A stretch of DNA of 64,000 nt from an uncultured Candidatus Poseidoniales archaeon (GCA_905182125.1 CAJJAV010000012.1:1-64000); one strand, 5' to 3'; counted from the stretch's first letter, positions 52,453 to 61,725 are shown. Numbers and translations are program-made. The notes: a model not told the origin generated them from the sequence alone.

Positions 52453-53691
52453 TCACCAGCCGAAATGCTTGGCTCGAGAATAGCCAAAAGAAAGGAGAAC
52501 GGGTATCACTCGCTTGGTGAGGAGGATCGGTTTACGGACCAATATTTTCAGACCGATACCAATTTTTTGCAGAGGCGTCATGTTGCCCAATTCTTCAGGA
52601 AGGCATTTCGCCATCACTGACATTTCTTCATCAGTCAGGTCGTAGAGCGCCGTTTTTCCTTTGAGAATCTTGTGGTATGGAGGGAAGCGCTTCTTCCATG
52701 CCTTTTGGTAAACTAAGAGGCGTTTTTCAGACATGTCGCCTTCTGAGAGTGCCTTAGCGATTGTTTGAGCCGCTTCTCGACCGGACCAGAGGGCCAAGTG
52801 AGAGCCACCTTCGAACAGCGGCGAAGTAAATCCAGCCGCATCACCAACAAGGATCACGCCGTCTGCAACGGTGCGTGAGCGTGGTCCAGAAATCGGGATG
52901 GTCCCCCCGAAGGGTCGTACTTTGACACCATTCGCACGCCATGGGGGGTTGACGGTTGGTTTACCGTCCAAGTAGGTATCTTCGATGAAGGAATTGAGGT
53001 ACTTAATCGCACCTCGTTTATCGGTCGTGACCAAGCCGACGTTCGCTCTACCGCCCGCTTTGGGGATCATCCAGACATAGCCGTGGGGGGAGTATTTTGG
53101 CCACAGGTAGAAATCAAGGTAGCCGTCGTTTGGAACGTCCAACATTTCATACTGGAATCCTGCAATAACTTCGACTTCCGTGCCCATGTCCAGGAGTTTT
53201 GATGCTGCGCCAGAAACGCCTGACGCATCGATCACTGATTTGCACTCGATTGGGAAGCCATCTCCCTTCCCATCAATTTTCCAATATGAAAATTGATTTT
53301 CGCTATTCAAAACCCGCTCCATGGATGTCACTCGATGGTGAAGGAGAAGCGTCGCGCCTTCTTTTCCTGCTTCATCGCACAACCAACGTTCGAAAAGGTG
53401 CTTTTCCAACACATAGCCCTTTTCCGTTAACAGTTTCTCTGTACCGTCTGGGAAGATGACACGAATGCCCGTGACATCGAGGGCTTTGACATGATCTGGT
53501 ATCTCAAGGTCAAGGTTTTCCACAGCCAGATGGCTGAGGCATTCTCCGCAGTGGACTGGCGTCCCTACTTCTGGGTCTGCTTCGACGATTATTGTCTTCA
53601 AACCGGCCCTTGCGGCATGCAAGCCAGCGGAACCACCCCCCGGACCGGCACCGATGACCAAGACATCGCACTGTTGCGCTGCTTCGCCCAT
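52453..53691 (-). CDS. Geranylgeranyl reductase family FAD protein
   Basis: 412 residues. The FAD-binding start CDVLVIGAGPGGGSAGLHAARAG, VHCGECLSH (the family's Cys loop), VIDASGVSG, and the late motif VADGVILVGDAAGFTSPLFEGGSHLALWSGREAAQTI identify the family. In archaea these enzymes saturate the isoprenoid chains of membrane lipids or of quinones; which one applies here cannot be decided. ATG 53691 gives the MGEAAQQCDVLV opening. Just upstream of the ccmF-like gene (19-base gap), probably co-transcribed with it. Confidence 0.85.
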   Translation of the reverse strand: MGEAAQQCDVLVIGAGPGGGSAGLHAARAGLKTIIVEADPEVGTPVHCGECLSHLAVENLDLEIPDHVKALDVTGIRVIFPDGTEKLLTEKGYVLEKHLFERWLCDEAGKEGATLLLHHRVTSMERVLNSENQFSYWKIDGKGDGFPIECKSVIDASGVSGAASKLLDMGTEVEVIAGFQYEMLDVPNDGYLDFYLWPKYSPHGYVWMIPKAGGRANVGLVTTDKRGAIKYLNSFIEDTYLDGKPTVNPPWRANGVKVRPFGGTIPISGPRSRTVADGVILVGDAAGFTSPLFEGGSHLALWSGREAAQTIAKALSEGDMSEKRLLVYQKAWKKRFPPYHKILKGKTALYDLTDEEMSVMAKCLPEELGNMTPLQKIGIGLKILVRKPILLTKRVIPVLLSFGYSRAKHFGW

Positions 53692-53743
53692 GGTATGATT
53701 GAGTCGGGGGAAGCCCATGAAGCAAACGGTTGGTTCGCTTGCT

Positions 53744-54238
53744 TCATTCAGTGCGGCGAGCGGCAAACGCTGCTGCGAACGTTGTCACCATGATGCTGCT
53801 CATGAAGGACACCGAGGGGGTGTTTTCGACAGGGAGTTCTTCTTGGATTTCTTCGACAACCTCCACCGGGGCTGCTTCGACTGTGATGGTTCCGACCATA
53901 CCGACGCTTTCGTGAGGTTCACAAACGAAGGCGTGCGTGCCAGCAGTGCCAACTTCAAAGACAAACCTGTAGTCAACGTCCCGGGCAGGTTCACCCGACT
54001 CGAACAAGCCATCATCAGCGACGGCGTTGTGTGGCAGGGCTTGACCGCTCCACATGAAACGGACGGCTTGACCCTCAGTGAGGGTGACTTCAGAAGGACT
54101 GAATCTCAAACTCGAGCTGTCCACGGTGATGACAACATCCGATTCATTCGTAGCGGTCGCACCGGCAACTGAAGTTGAGATCAGCATCAGGCAAACCAGT
54201 ACCAAAAGTTCCCTAAGCATACCTCGTATCAGAACCAT
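53744..54238 (-). CDS. Membrane-anchored cupredoxin (blue copper-like protein)
   Basis: 164 residues. A signal peptide (LLVLVCLMLISTSVAGA) is followed by a plastocyanin-like domain with candidate copper ligands His70 (LPHNAV), Cys106, His109 (CEPHESVGM) and Met114, the standard H-C-H-M type-1 set. A Glu/Pro linker and a hydrophobic C-terminal helix (MSSIMVTTFAAAFAA) tether it to the membrane. It probably carries electrons on the outer face, for example to a terminal oxidase. Start could be ATG 54238 or 54220. It lies upstream of the geranylgeranyl reductase gene on the same strand and divergent from the UbiD gene. Confidence 0.8.
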   Translation of the reverse strand: MVLIRGMLRELLVLVCLMLISTSVAGATATNESDVVITVDSSSLRFSPSEVTLTEGQAVRFMWSGQALPHNAVADDGLFESGEPARDVDYRFVFEVGTAGTHAFVCEPHESVGMVGTITVEAAPVEVVEEIQEELPVENTPSVSFMSSIMVTTFAAAFAARRTE

Positions 54239-54310
54239 GTGCCTATCAATGCATGTATCGGGCCCCCGACCTGTTGGAAAAATATCCCAAGCAGAAATAC
54301 GACGGTTCAA

Positions 54311-56296
54311 ATGAAGGCCACCCTACGCACAAGTGTGGCGTGGCGTACTTCCAAGCGGTGGCTCGAGCATCTCGAGCAGCGAGGCGAGGTGCTGCGCATC
54401 GACCGCCCGGTTGATGTCAAATTCGAAGCGGGGGCCATCGCAGACTTGTTGGTCAAAAACGACGGGCCCGCTGTTGTCTTCGAACAACCTCGGTTGCCGG
54501 ACGGCACCATCAGCCCGATCCCGTTGGCAATGAACCTCTTCGGAGGTCAAGACAGGACAATGCGAGCGCTCGGTGCACGTCACCCAACAGAGGTTGGTGA
54601 CCGAATGGTTGCTATGATGAAGCCGGATATTGGACTCTTTATGCGAAAGCCATGGAAAGCATTGCCTCTGCTCCGAGATGCATTGGCCATGCCACCCAAG
54701 AAGAAACGAAAGGGGAACGCTCAGCGAATCCGATTGCCGAATGATTTGACCCGCCTCCCAATCCCAACGACCTGGCCCAAAGACGGTGGCCCCTTTGTCA
54801 CCCTCCCATTGGTGGTTACAAAGAATCCAAAGAATGGAGAACACAACCTTGGAATGTACCGTGCGCAGGTGTTCGGACCAAAGGAAATCGGTCTGCATTG
54901 GCAAATTCACAAGCACGGTGCAGAACACGCTGCGGCAGCCGAGGCCTCAGGAAAAGAGGTACGAATGCCAGTGGCCATTTGCATGGGAGGCCCACCAGAA
55001 CTCATCTTCTCAGCGATTTCCCCCCTACCAGACAACCTCACTGAATACCAATTTGCTGGTATTCTCGGCAGGAAATCGTTGCCCATCACCAAAGCACTGA
55101 CTCAGGACCTCATGGTCCCTGCAGAAGCTGACATCATCATCGAAGGCTATTGTATTCCAGGAAAAACTCGCCTCGAAGGCCCATTCGGAGATCATTTTGG
55201 ATTTTATTCACTGACCGGGCAGTACCCAGTCATGCACGTGACGGCGATCACATGCCGCAAAGATGCCATGCTCGCTGCGACCATCGTGGGACTTCCACCA
55301 ATGGAGGACGGGCACCTCGGTGAAGCGATTGGCCAACAATTCTCTCCGGTTCTCAATTTCCAGCACCGTGACGTGAAGAGCGTTCACCTCCCAATGGAGA
55401 CTGGATTCCACAACCTCGCGGTTGTGGCTTCGAAGCAGCGTTACCCACGTCAGGGCCGGAAGACCGCAATTGGCTTGCTCGGAGCGGGCCAAATGATGTT
55501 CCTCAAAACCATCATAGCAGTCGACGAAAAGCAAGACCCAAAGGATCTCGATGCACTGTTAGATGCCCTCAATGGAAAAGTGGACATAGCGACCGATGTC
55601 ATCGTTCTCGACGGAATGGTTGCTGATTCACTCGAGGCTGCAAGTCCGTATGAGAACGTCCACAGCAAACTGCTGATCGATGCCACCTCATTACCTGCGA
55701 GTGACCCCCGGTCTCCACAACCACCGCTTGAAGGATCTTACAGCCAACACACGCCTGCATGGCGTCAAGGAGGAATTGAGCCACCTTCCTTCGATCACCT
55801 CGAAGATGTTCTTTCGATGGAGGTGGTCGCAGACGCTCGGATGTTACGCAGTGGCATCATGGTTGTCACCGTAGACATCGATGGGACCCCCACACCAGAA
55901 GAAGGGGCAGAAACCGGGAACGATCGAGCAGAATCGAAACGGAAGAAGACAATCCTTCAATTGAAAAATTCAATTTGGCAATTGGACTCCGAATCCTCAC
56001 TCAGATGGCTTTTCATCACCAACAATGATCTCGATCTTCACTGTGAGAAGGCCCGCAGACGCTTACTCTGGCAGTTGACCTCCCGTTTCGACGTCGGACG
56101 TGGACTCTCGTTTGATAAGAAACGAGCGCGACTGTGTTGGGATGCGACAACGCCGATACCGTCAAAGAAACATGGTGTCCGCCGATGGCCCTCAATCACC
56201 CTCCACAGTCAGGAAACCTTGGAAAAGGTCGCTAAACATCCGGAACTTGCTAAGTACCAATGGCCAGCGCATCTTTCCTTTGGAGGCAAGAATTAA
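54311..56296 (+). CDS. UbiD-family prenylated-FMN decarboxylase
   Basis: 661 residues, longer than the about 490 of typical UbiD. Family features: HNLGMYRAQVFGPKEIGLHWQIHKHG (with the conserved Asn and Arg), PVAICMGGPPELIFSAISPLPDNL, EGPFGDHFGFYSLTGQYPVMHVTAITCRKDA and GHLGEAIGQQFSPVL. It needs prenylated FMN made by UbiX, which is not here. A UbiA-type prenyltransferase gene follows with a TAATG overlap, so the pair most likely works in quinone synthesis, probably menaquinone by the futalosine route. The archaeal mevalonate-pathway UbiD relative is shorter, so that alternative is less likely. ATG 54311 begins the conserved region. Confidence 0.8.
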   Translation: MKATLRTSVAWRTSKRWLEHLEQRGEVLRIDRPVDVKFEAGAIADLLVKNDGPAVVFEQPRLPDGTISPIPLAMNLFGGQDRTMRALGARHPTEVGDRMVAMMKPDIGLFMRKPWKALPLLRDALAMPPKKKRKGNAQRIRLPNDLTRLPIPTTWPKDGGPFVTLPLVVTKNPKNGEHNLGMYRAQVFGPKEIGLHWQIHKHGAEHAAAAEASGKEVRMPVAICMGGPPELIFSAISPLPDNLTEYQFAGILGRKSLPITKALTQDLMVPAEADIIIEGYCIPGKTRLEGPFGDHFGFYSLTGQYPVMHVTAITCRKDAMLAATIVGLPPMEDGHLGEAIGQQFSPVLNFQHRDVKSVHLPMETGFHNLAVVASKQRYPRQGRKTAIGLLGAGQMMFLKTIIAVDEKQDPKDLDALLDALNGKVDIATDVIVLDGMVADSLEAASPYENVHSKLLIDATSLPASDPRSPQPPLEGSYSQHTPAWRQGGIEPPSFDHLEDVLSMEVVADARMLRSGIMVVTVDIDGTPTPEEGAETGNDRAESKRKKTILQLKNSIWQLDSESSLRWLFITNNDLDLHCEKARRRLLWQLTSRFDVGRGLSFDKKRARLCWDATTPIPSKKHGVRRWPSITLHSQETLEKVAKHPELAKYQWPAHLSFGGKN

Positions 56297-57204
56297 TGAA
56301 CATCAAACAGGTTCTTTCTTTCATTAAAATAGAACACACCCTCTTCTCGTTGCCCTTTGTCCTGATTGGCTACATCCTCGCACACAACGAGTTCGTCGCA
56401 AACCAACAAAGCGGCATGTTTGACTGGATTGCTCCGGACCTTGCTTGGATCCTTATCGCAGCCGTTGGTGCGCGTGGACTCGCTATGGGCCTCAACCGCA
56501 TCATCGACAGAGAAGTTGACGCCGAGAACCCCCGGACAGCCGGGCGTCACCTTGCTTCGGGGTCGATGTCAATGAAGACCGCATGGACCCTTTGTGGAGT
56601 GTTCCTCTGTATGCTGCTGGTGAGCGCGGGCATGCTCAACGAAGTTGCATTGATGATGGCATGGCTCCCCGTTGTGGTTTTTGTCGTCTACCCCTACCTG
56701 AAGCGCTACACCTGGCTATGCCATTTCTGGCTCGGCCTTTGCTTGGGATTGGCTCCCGCCGGGGCTTGGATTGCGATCGCTGCAGACTCCCTTGGATGGA
56801 GTGCGATAACGGGCACAGGCTGGTATCCTGGCGTCTTTTTCATCGCTCTCGGGGTTGCCCTTTGGATTGCAGCCTTTGATTTAAACTACGCACGAATGGA
56901 TGCAGAAAGTGACAAGGAAAATGGCATCCATTCATTCCCCTCTCAGTTTGGCGATGAAGTCACGACCCGTACATCGATTCAACTCACACTAGCTTGGTTT
57001 GCATGCTTCGCCATAGCCAACCCAATGCCAGAGCCTTTCTTCTTGGTCGCAGCAGGCGCGATGGCCATCACCAACATCGTCGTCATCCTACGTCGCCTGC
57101 AGTGGAATGATTTCCAAACCACACTGTTTCGTACATCCATGTTGACTGGGTGGGTTCTGCTCGTGGCAGTGATGCTAATGGAACCGACTCAAGCCGTGGT
57201 ATGA
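56296..57204 (+). CDS. UbiA-family prenyltransferase, probable MqnP-like
   Basis: 302 residues with about eight membrane helices. Two Asp-rich motifs that bind prenyl diphosphate through magnesium are clear: NRIIDREVDAENPRTAGR (about residues 75-92) and FDLNYARMDAESDKENGIHSFP (about 202-223), the second being of the menaquinone/ubiquinone type rather than the digeranylgeranylglyceryl phosphate synthase type. It would prenylate an aromatic acid such as a 6-hydroxynaphthoate, which the UbiD partner then decarboxylates. Start and stop overlap the UbiD gene as TAATG. Confidence 0.82.
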   Translation: MNIKQVLSFIKIEHTLFSLPFVLIGYILAHNEFVANQQSGMFDWIAPDLAWILIAAVGARGLAMGLNRIIDREVDAENPRTAGRHLASGSMSMKTAWTLCGVFLCMLLVSAGMLNEVALMMAWLPVVVFVVYPYLKRYTWLCHFWLGLCLGLAPAGAWIAIAADSLGWSAITGTGWYPGVFFIALGVALWIAAFDLNYARMDAESDKENGIHSFPSQFGDEVTTRTSIQLTLAWFACFAIANPMPEPFFLVAAGAMAITNIVVILRRLQWNDFQTTLFRTSMLTGWVLLVAVMLMEPTQAVV

Positions 57205-57256
57205 TTCAACAGCCCACCCTGCAACGTTCAAGGGCCGAGCGCACTGAGGGCAATGC

Positions 57257-57637
57257 ATGAACCCAATGGTCACATCGCTGCTCGAATTCAATGAAGCCTT
57301 TGACATCCCCAAACTCGATCGTCCAGGGCTGGGCACGGAAGAAATGATTGAACTACGAATCAAATTGTTGCGTGAAGAAGTCGAAGAGTATGCAGAGGCC
57401 GCCCGTGCGGGTGACATGGTCGAAGTGCTTGATGCCCTTGCCGACATTGGCTACATCCTCGCTGGAACGATCATCAACCACGGCATGCAACACATCTACG
57501 ATGATGCATTTAACGAAGTTCACCGCTCAAACATGGCCAAAGTGGTTGATGGAAAGGTCATCCGCAGAGAAGATGGAAAGGTGCTCAAGCCTGAAGGCTG
57601 GCAGGCACCACAACTCGCTCAATTCCTCGATGAGTGA
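57257..57637 (+). CDS. MazG-like NTP pyrophosphohydrolase
   Basis: 126 residues of the all-alpha NTP pyrophosphatase superfamily (MazG / HisE type). The metal motif is REEVEEYAEAARAGDMVEVLDALADIGYI (about residues 38-66), with E-E-x-x-E and E-x-x-D. The C-terminal part EVHRSNMAKVVDGKVIRREDGKVLKPEGWQAP is typical of the group that hydrolyses non-canonical or phosphoribosyl NTPs. The last 32 bases including the stop codon are repeated exactly at 61829-61860. It follows the UbiA gene on the same strand by 52 bases. Confidence 0.85.
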   Translation: MNPMVTSLLEFNEAFDIPKLDRPGLGTEEMIELRIKLLREEVEEYAEAARAGDMVEVLDALADIGYILAGTIINHGMQHIYDDAFNEVHRSNMAKVVDGKVIRREDGKVLKPEGWQAPQLAQFLDE

Positions 57638-57639
57638 GC
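57608..57639 (+). repeat. Left copy of 32-bp direct repeat
   Basis: Covers the last nine codons, stop and two further bases of the NTP pyrophosphatase gene. An exact copy in the same orientation lies 4221 bases downstream at 61829-61860. The two bracket the LDLRA-like surface protein gene. Confidence 0.85.
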
Positions 57640-57731
57640 TCAGCCTCTCGGCAGTGCTCATTGCAACCGGAGCACATTGACCCTGCTTGCGCAAAGCCAA
57701 CGTGCATCGATGTATTCACCGTCAAACAGGT

Positions 57732-59033
57732 TCACTCGTTCTTGCGAACAAGGAGTGCTGCACCGAGCATCGAGATGATACCGAGTGCGGCTGTGAATCC
57801 AGGAAGCACAACTTCAGGGTTCTCATCAGCGTAGGCCATGCCCTTTGCCAATCGAACTGCGTTCCAGTCTTCCATGGTTTCAAGGTCTTCAGTGATCATG
57901 AACATGTCTCCATCGGTGAGCGTACCGCTTTCATCAGCGTCAAAGAATTCAATGCCAACGACGTTACCTGCTGCAAGATCAACAAATGACCAGCGTTCAA
58001 CATCGTCGCCACAGTCTTCGGCAGCGCTAAGTTCGCCTTCGTCACCATCAATTGTGTTGAAGGAGTCACACATCGAGAGAACAAGGTCCATACCGTCCGC
58101 ACTTGTTGCATCAGTGAGTGATCCTCCGTTCCATTCAATGAGGTCGCCGGCAGCGATGCCGACTGCTCCAACCATGTAATCACCGTAGCCGTGACCTTGG
58201 CCTGCGCCTTCGTCAGAACCGTCTTCACAATCATTGTAATCGTCGTTGACCCATGACATGTAGATGGAATCAGATCCATCAGCACAGTAGAAGGAGTTCA
58301 TGTCTTCTCCTTCCTGGAATTCAGGTTCATCTTCACCATCTGCACAATCCATGTTGTCATCGCTCACCATGTCAAGGGTGATCGTGGTCCCATCATTGCA
58401 ATCGAAGTTTGAAGTAAGGACTTCGTCAGATCCATCCTCACAGTCTGCGTATCCGTCAGAGACCGAAGAAAGAGAAATATATGTACTCTCATCGGCGCAC
58501 ATCCAGTAACTCACTTCTTCTTCATCGTAATCTGGTTCATCTTCTTCATCAGTGCAGTCATAAGCGCCGTCGTTGAGAAGAGCAAACTCGATGATTGTGC
58601 CATCGTTGCACTCAAAAGTTGCCTCTTGAATTGCCTCGCCATCAAAGCCAACAGCGAATGGAGGTGCGGCTTCTTCGAGGGTCATGTCCATCATGAGGTC
58701 GTGATCGCCGGTTCCGGCTGTGTACAGAGCGGGTTCATCATCCTCGATTTGAAACGAGGCGATCGACATGTCAGAATTAATGTTGATTGTCAAGATACTC
58801 TCATCATCCATGAACATAACAATCATGCTTCCATCATCTTGCATCCCACCCGACCAGATACCTTGTGGCATCGAGTCAGCGCAGGTCCAGAATCCAGCAG
58901 CATCATAGACACAATCAGTCCAGTCTGCTTCCCAGTCAATTTCATCAGAGGCATCCGAACAATCTGCTTCGTCGTCAAAGTAGGAGCTGAGCGGGATTGT
59001 TTCACCGTCAAAGCACGTGAATTCAGCTTGATT
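57732..59033 (-). CDS. C-terminal part of LDLRA-like repeat surface protein, PGF-CTERM tail (frame-shifted)
   Basis: About 433 residues with no start of its own. In the first 20 residues it takes over the repeat pattern from the other frame (QAEFTCFDGETIPLSSYFDDEADCSDASDE). It has five of the 18 two-cysteine C-x-D-G-[..]-D-C-x-D-G-S-D-E repeats, a 100-residue insert (about 35-140) and a Gly/Asp domain. It ends in LPGFTAALGIISMLGAALLVRKNE, a PGF-CTERM sorting signal (PGF, hydrophobic helix, basic end) that an archaeosortase would process. It most likely forms one protein with the open frame upstream. Confidence 0.65.
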   Translation of the reverse strand, partial: NQAEFTCFDGETIPLSSYFDDEADCSDASDEIDWEADWTDCVYDAAGFWTCADSMPQGIWSGGMQDDGSMIVMFMDDESILTININSDMSIASFQIEDDEPALYTAGTGDHDLMMDMTLEEAAPPFAVGFDGEAIQEATFECNDGTIIEFALLNDGAYDCTDEEDEPDYDEEEVSYWMCADESTYISLSSVSDGYADCEDGSDEVLTSNFDCNDGTTITLDMVSDDNMDCADGEDEPEFQEGEDMNSFYCADGSDSIYMSWVNDDYNDCEDGSDEGAGQGHGYGDYMVGAVGIAAGDLIEWNGGSLTDATSADGMDLVLSMCDSFNTIDGDEGELSAAEDCGDDVERWSFVDLAAGNVVGIEFFDADESGTLTDGDMFMITEDLETMEDWNAVRLAKGMAYADENPEVVLPGFTAALGIISMLGAALLVRKNE

Positions 59034-61725
59034 CCTGAGCGTCGGATTCATCGGAGTCATCCTGACAGAAGTAGTAACCAATGTTGACGTATTGAAGCGG
59101 AATTGTGTCGCTTCCATCTGCACATTCGTATGTGTAAGGTTCATCTTCTCCATCATCACAGTCGTTGTCGCCGTTGTTCACCATCGAGAATGCCACTTCA
59201 GTTCCGTCATCGCAGGTAAAGACACTGACTTCTTCGCCCATGTCATACTGTGCTTCGTCTTCACCGCCTTGACAATCGTTGTAGTCATCGTTGAGCCAGC
59301 TGATGTAGATATCTTCGCCATCGTCGCAGGTGAACAACGAAGTTTCCTCGTCATCCCCCATGGGTTCGTCTTCGCCATAATCGCAATCGTAATTTCCATC
59401 ATTCACGAGCGAGAGAGCAATTGTTCCGCCAGAATACCAGCAGTCAAAGGTCGATAGTTCCTGTTGGGTGATTGGATCGTATGATGGCTCATCATCGCCG
59501 TCTCGGCAGTCTTCTGCGCCGTCATTGACCAAGGACAGTGCGATGGTTTCTCCATCATCGCAATCAAAGGTGCTGTATTCGACGTATTCTTCGGATGGTT
59601 CGTCTTCACCATTTGCACAGTCTTCTGCGCCATCATTGGCGAGTGAGAAGTAGATTTGAGTCCCATCTTCACAATCAAACATCGAGGTTTCAGTCATGTC
59701 GTAGACAGGTTCGTCTGATCCGTCCTCACAGTCTTCGTTTTCGTTGTTCACTTCAGAGAGTTCAATCGTAAATTCACCATCAGCACAGTCAAAGGAAGAA
59801 GTCTCTTCTTGTTCCATCACTGGTTCGTCCCCACCGTAGTAGCAGTCATCATAGCCATCATTGACGTATGATAGCGGATACACTTCTCCTGAGTCAGGGC
59901 AAGTGAATTCTGAGGTTTCCTCTCCATCTTCATCGAAAGAAGGTTCATCTTCTCCTTCAGCGCAATCTGCTGCACCGTCGTTGACTTGGGAGAGGTAAAT
60001 ATAGCCTCCATCATTACATTCAAACTCAGTGGTTTCGATCATCTCACCATACACTGGCTCATCATCTGCATCCATGCAATCTTCGATGCCGTCGTTAACT
60101 TGTGAAAGGTAGATTTGACTGCCATCCATGCAGTCGAAGACCGAGAGCTCGGTGACATTGTACATTGGTTCATCCGATTCATCTTCGCAGTCTGCACCGC
60201 CGTCGTTTGCATACAAGAAGGTCACATAGGATCCATCAGCACACTGGAACAACTTGGTCTCGTCTGATCCATCTGCACAGTCTTCTTCTCCATCGTTCAC
60301 ATGGATGAGGCCGATTGTTTCACCGCTCAAGCATGTGTATGAGTACGTTTCTGAGAACTGAGGTTCATCGGAACCATCAGCGCAATCTTCGGTTCCATCA
60401 TTGACATCGTTGCTCATAATGGTTGTTCCATCGGCGCAGGTGTACTGATGTAGAGTTTCAGTGGCGCTGTCAGGGTTACCTTCGGTGAAGTAATCCGATT
60501 CGGAACAGACCCATGTGTTGTCAGAAAGTTCCTCGCAATGCAACAACTCAGGTGAACTCGCCATCGGGTTTTCCATGTACTGGTGGTGAATGAGGACGTG
60601 ATCGTCGACAACGGTGTCCTCGTCAAAGTCGCCTCCCTCTTCTACATAGGATTGGCTCAACTGAATCGTACCGTTGCTGTACAAGTAGGTGATGTTGTAC
60701 ATTTCCTCGCCCTCACTGTCAGCAACGGCTTGGTTGATGAGAAGGGTGTCTTGGGACGGAGCCGATATGATGAGCATCGACATGTAGGCATCAACGGCAC
60801 CATCGCCATCGATGTCCTCTGCAGATGTAGAAGAGAAGTGCCATGTCCCGTTTTCCATGAAGTTGTTCACCATGCCATAGACATCTTCTGCGTCCACGCA
60901 TGTTCCATCATCGAGGTTTGCTTCAGCGTTGAAATTGAAAGCTGCGGTGTTTATGCAGCCTGGGACGTCTTCGTGCTTGCTTGGATCACGTGGGTACATG
61001 TCCTGAGCGTTTGCAGTTCCATCGCCGTCCATGTCATCATCGAGGGCGTCACAGATTGTATCGTTGTCGAGATCTGCTGGAATGCTTGAAGCGTCGAGTG
61101 GATCCGAGCCACACTGTGTTTCTTCATCATCTGAGAAGGAGTCTCCGTCGTCATCAGTGGACACTGAATCACAGATACCATCGCCGTTTTCGTCGACCGG
61201 CATGAGGCTGGCAACGAGTGAGTTGCTGCCACATGCGGTTTCGTCAACATCGGACCAGCCGTCATTGTCGTCGTCAAGGTCCTCGGTGAGGGTGGATTCG
61301 CCAGTGATTGAGTCCGGCATGCCGTCACCATCTGTGTCGGTGGAAGCGGAGGCGTCACGTGGGAAAGCGTCAGCGTCGTTGAACACAGTGTCACCATCGA
61401 CGTCGAAATCGTATTGGTCGCAATCGAAGTCCCCGTCAAGGTCGTCAGGGAAGGAGGTGGCATTGAGCGGATCTGTACCGCACGTGGTTTCCATTGCATC
61501 GAGGAAACCGTCGTTGTCGTCGTCCATGTCCGCCACGAGCGGTGGTGTTGACGTCGATTCGCCGATGAGCTGGTCTGGCAAGCCATCGCCGTCAGTGTCG
61601 AAGAATGCTGCGTCGTCTTCAGGGAACATATCATCCGCATCGATTTTAGCAATATCTTCGTCCGCCATGCCGATGCATCCTGAAAGCAGCAGCATCAAAG
61701 TCAGTAAGAGTGTTTGAATCTTCAT
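59023..61725 (-). CDS. N-terminal part of surface lipoprotein with TSP3-like and 13 LDLRA-like repeats
   Basis: 900 residues before an out-of-frame stop. MKIQTLLLTLMLLLSGC is a lipoprotein signal (Cys17). Residues about 25-240 are Asp-rich TSP3-like calcium repeats (DTDGDGLPDQ, DDDNDGFLDA). A C-x-N-T-A-A-F-N-F-N-A-E-A-N-L-D-D-G-T-C module follows (about 255-276). From about residue 420, 13 repeats of 35-50 residues have the form C-x-D-G-x-x-I-x-L-S-x-V-N-D-G-x-x-D-C-x-D-G-x-D-E-P. They look like LDL-receptor class A modules reduced to one disulfide, with the calcium-binding D-G-S-D-E end kept. The frame breaks near 59034 and continues in the -strand ORF ending at 57732. Confidence 0.72.
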   Translation of the reverse strand: MKIQTLLLTLMLLLSGCIGMADEDIAKIDADDMFPEDDAAFFDTDGDGLPDQLIGESTSTPPLVADMDDDNDGFLDAMETTCGTDPLNATSFPDDLDGDFDCDQYDFDVDGDTVFNDADAFPRDASASTDTDGDGMPDSITGESTLTEDLDDDNDGWSDVDETACGSNSLVASLMPVDENGDGICDSVSTDDDGDSFSDDEETQCGSDPLDASSIPADLDNDTICDALDDDMDGDGTANAQDMYPRDPSKHEDVPGCINTAAFNFNAEANLDDGTCVDAEDVYGMVNNFMENGTWHFSSTSAEDIDGDGAVDAYMSMLIISAPSQDTLLINQAVADSEGEEMYNITYLYSNGTIQLSQSYVEEGGDFDEDTVVDDHVLIHHQYMENPMASSPELLHCEELSDNTWVCSESDYFTEGNPDSATETLHQYTCADGTTIMSNDVNDGTEDCADGSDEPQFSETYSYTCLSGETIGLIHVNDGEEDCADGSDETKLFQCADGSYVTFLYANDGGADCEDESDEPMYNVTELSVFDCMDGSQIYLSQVNDGIEDCMDADDEPVYGEMIETTEFECNDGGYIYLSQVNDGAADCAEGEDEPSFDEDGEETSEFTCPDSGEVYPLSYVNDGYDDCYYGGDEPVMEQEETSSFDCADGEFTIELSEVNNENEDCEDGSDEPVYDMTETSMFDCEDGTQIYFSLANDGAEDCANGEDEPSEEYVEYSTFDCDDGETIALSLVNDGAEDCRDGDDEPSYDPITQQELSTFDCWYSGGTIALSLVNDGNYDCDYGEDEPMGDDEETSLFTCDDGEDIYISWLNDDYNDCQGGEDEAQYDMGEEVSVFTCDDGTEVAFSMVNNGDNDCDDGEDEPYTYECADGSDTIPLQYVNIGYYFCQDDSDESDAQESS

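Noticed and set aside
61031-61717. 228-codon open frame on the + strand opposite the Asp-rich repeats
   Set aside because: It is the Ser-rich complement of GAT/GAC-rich coding sequence. Stop codons are rare there by composition and no domain is visible.
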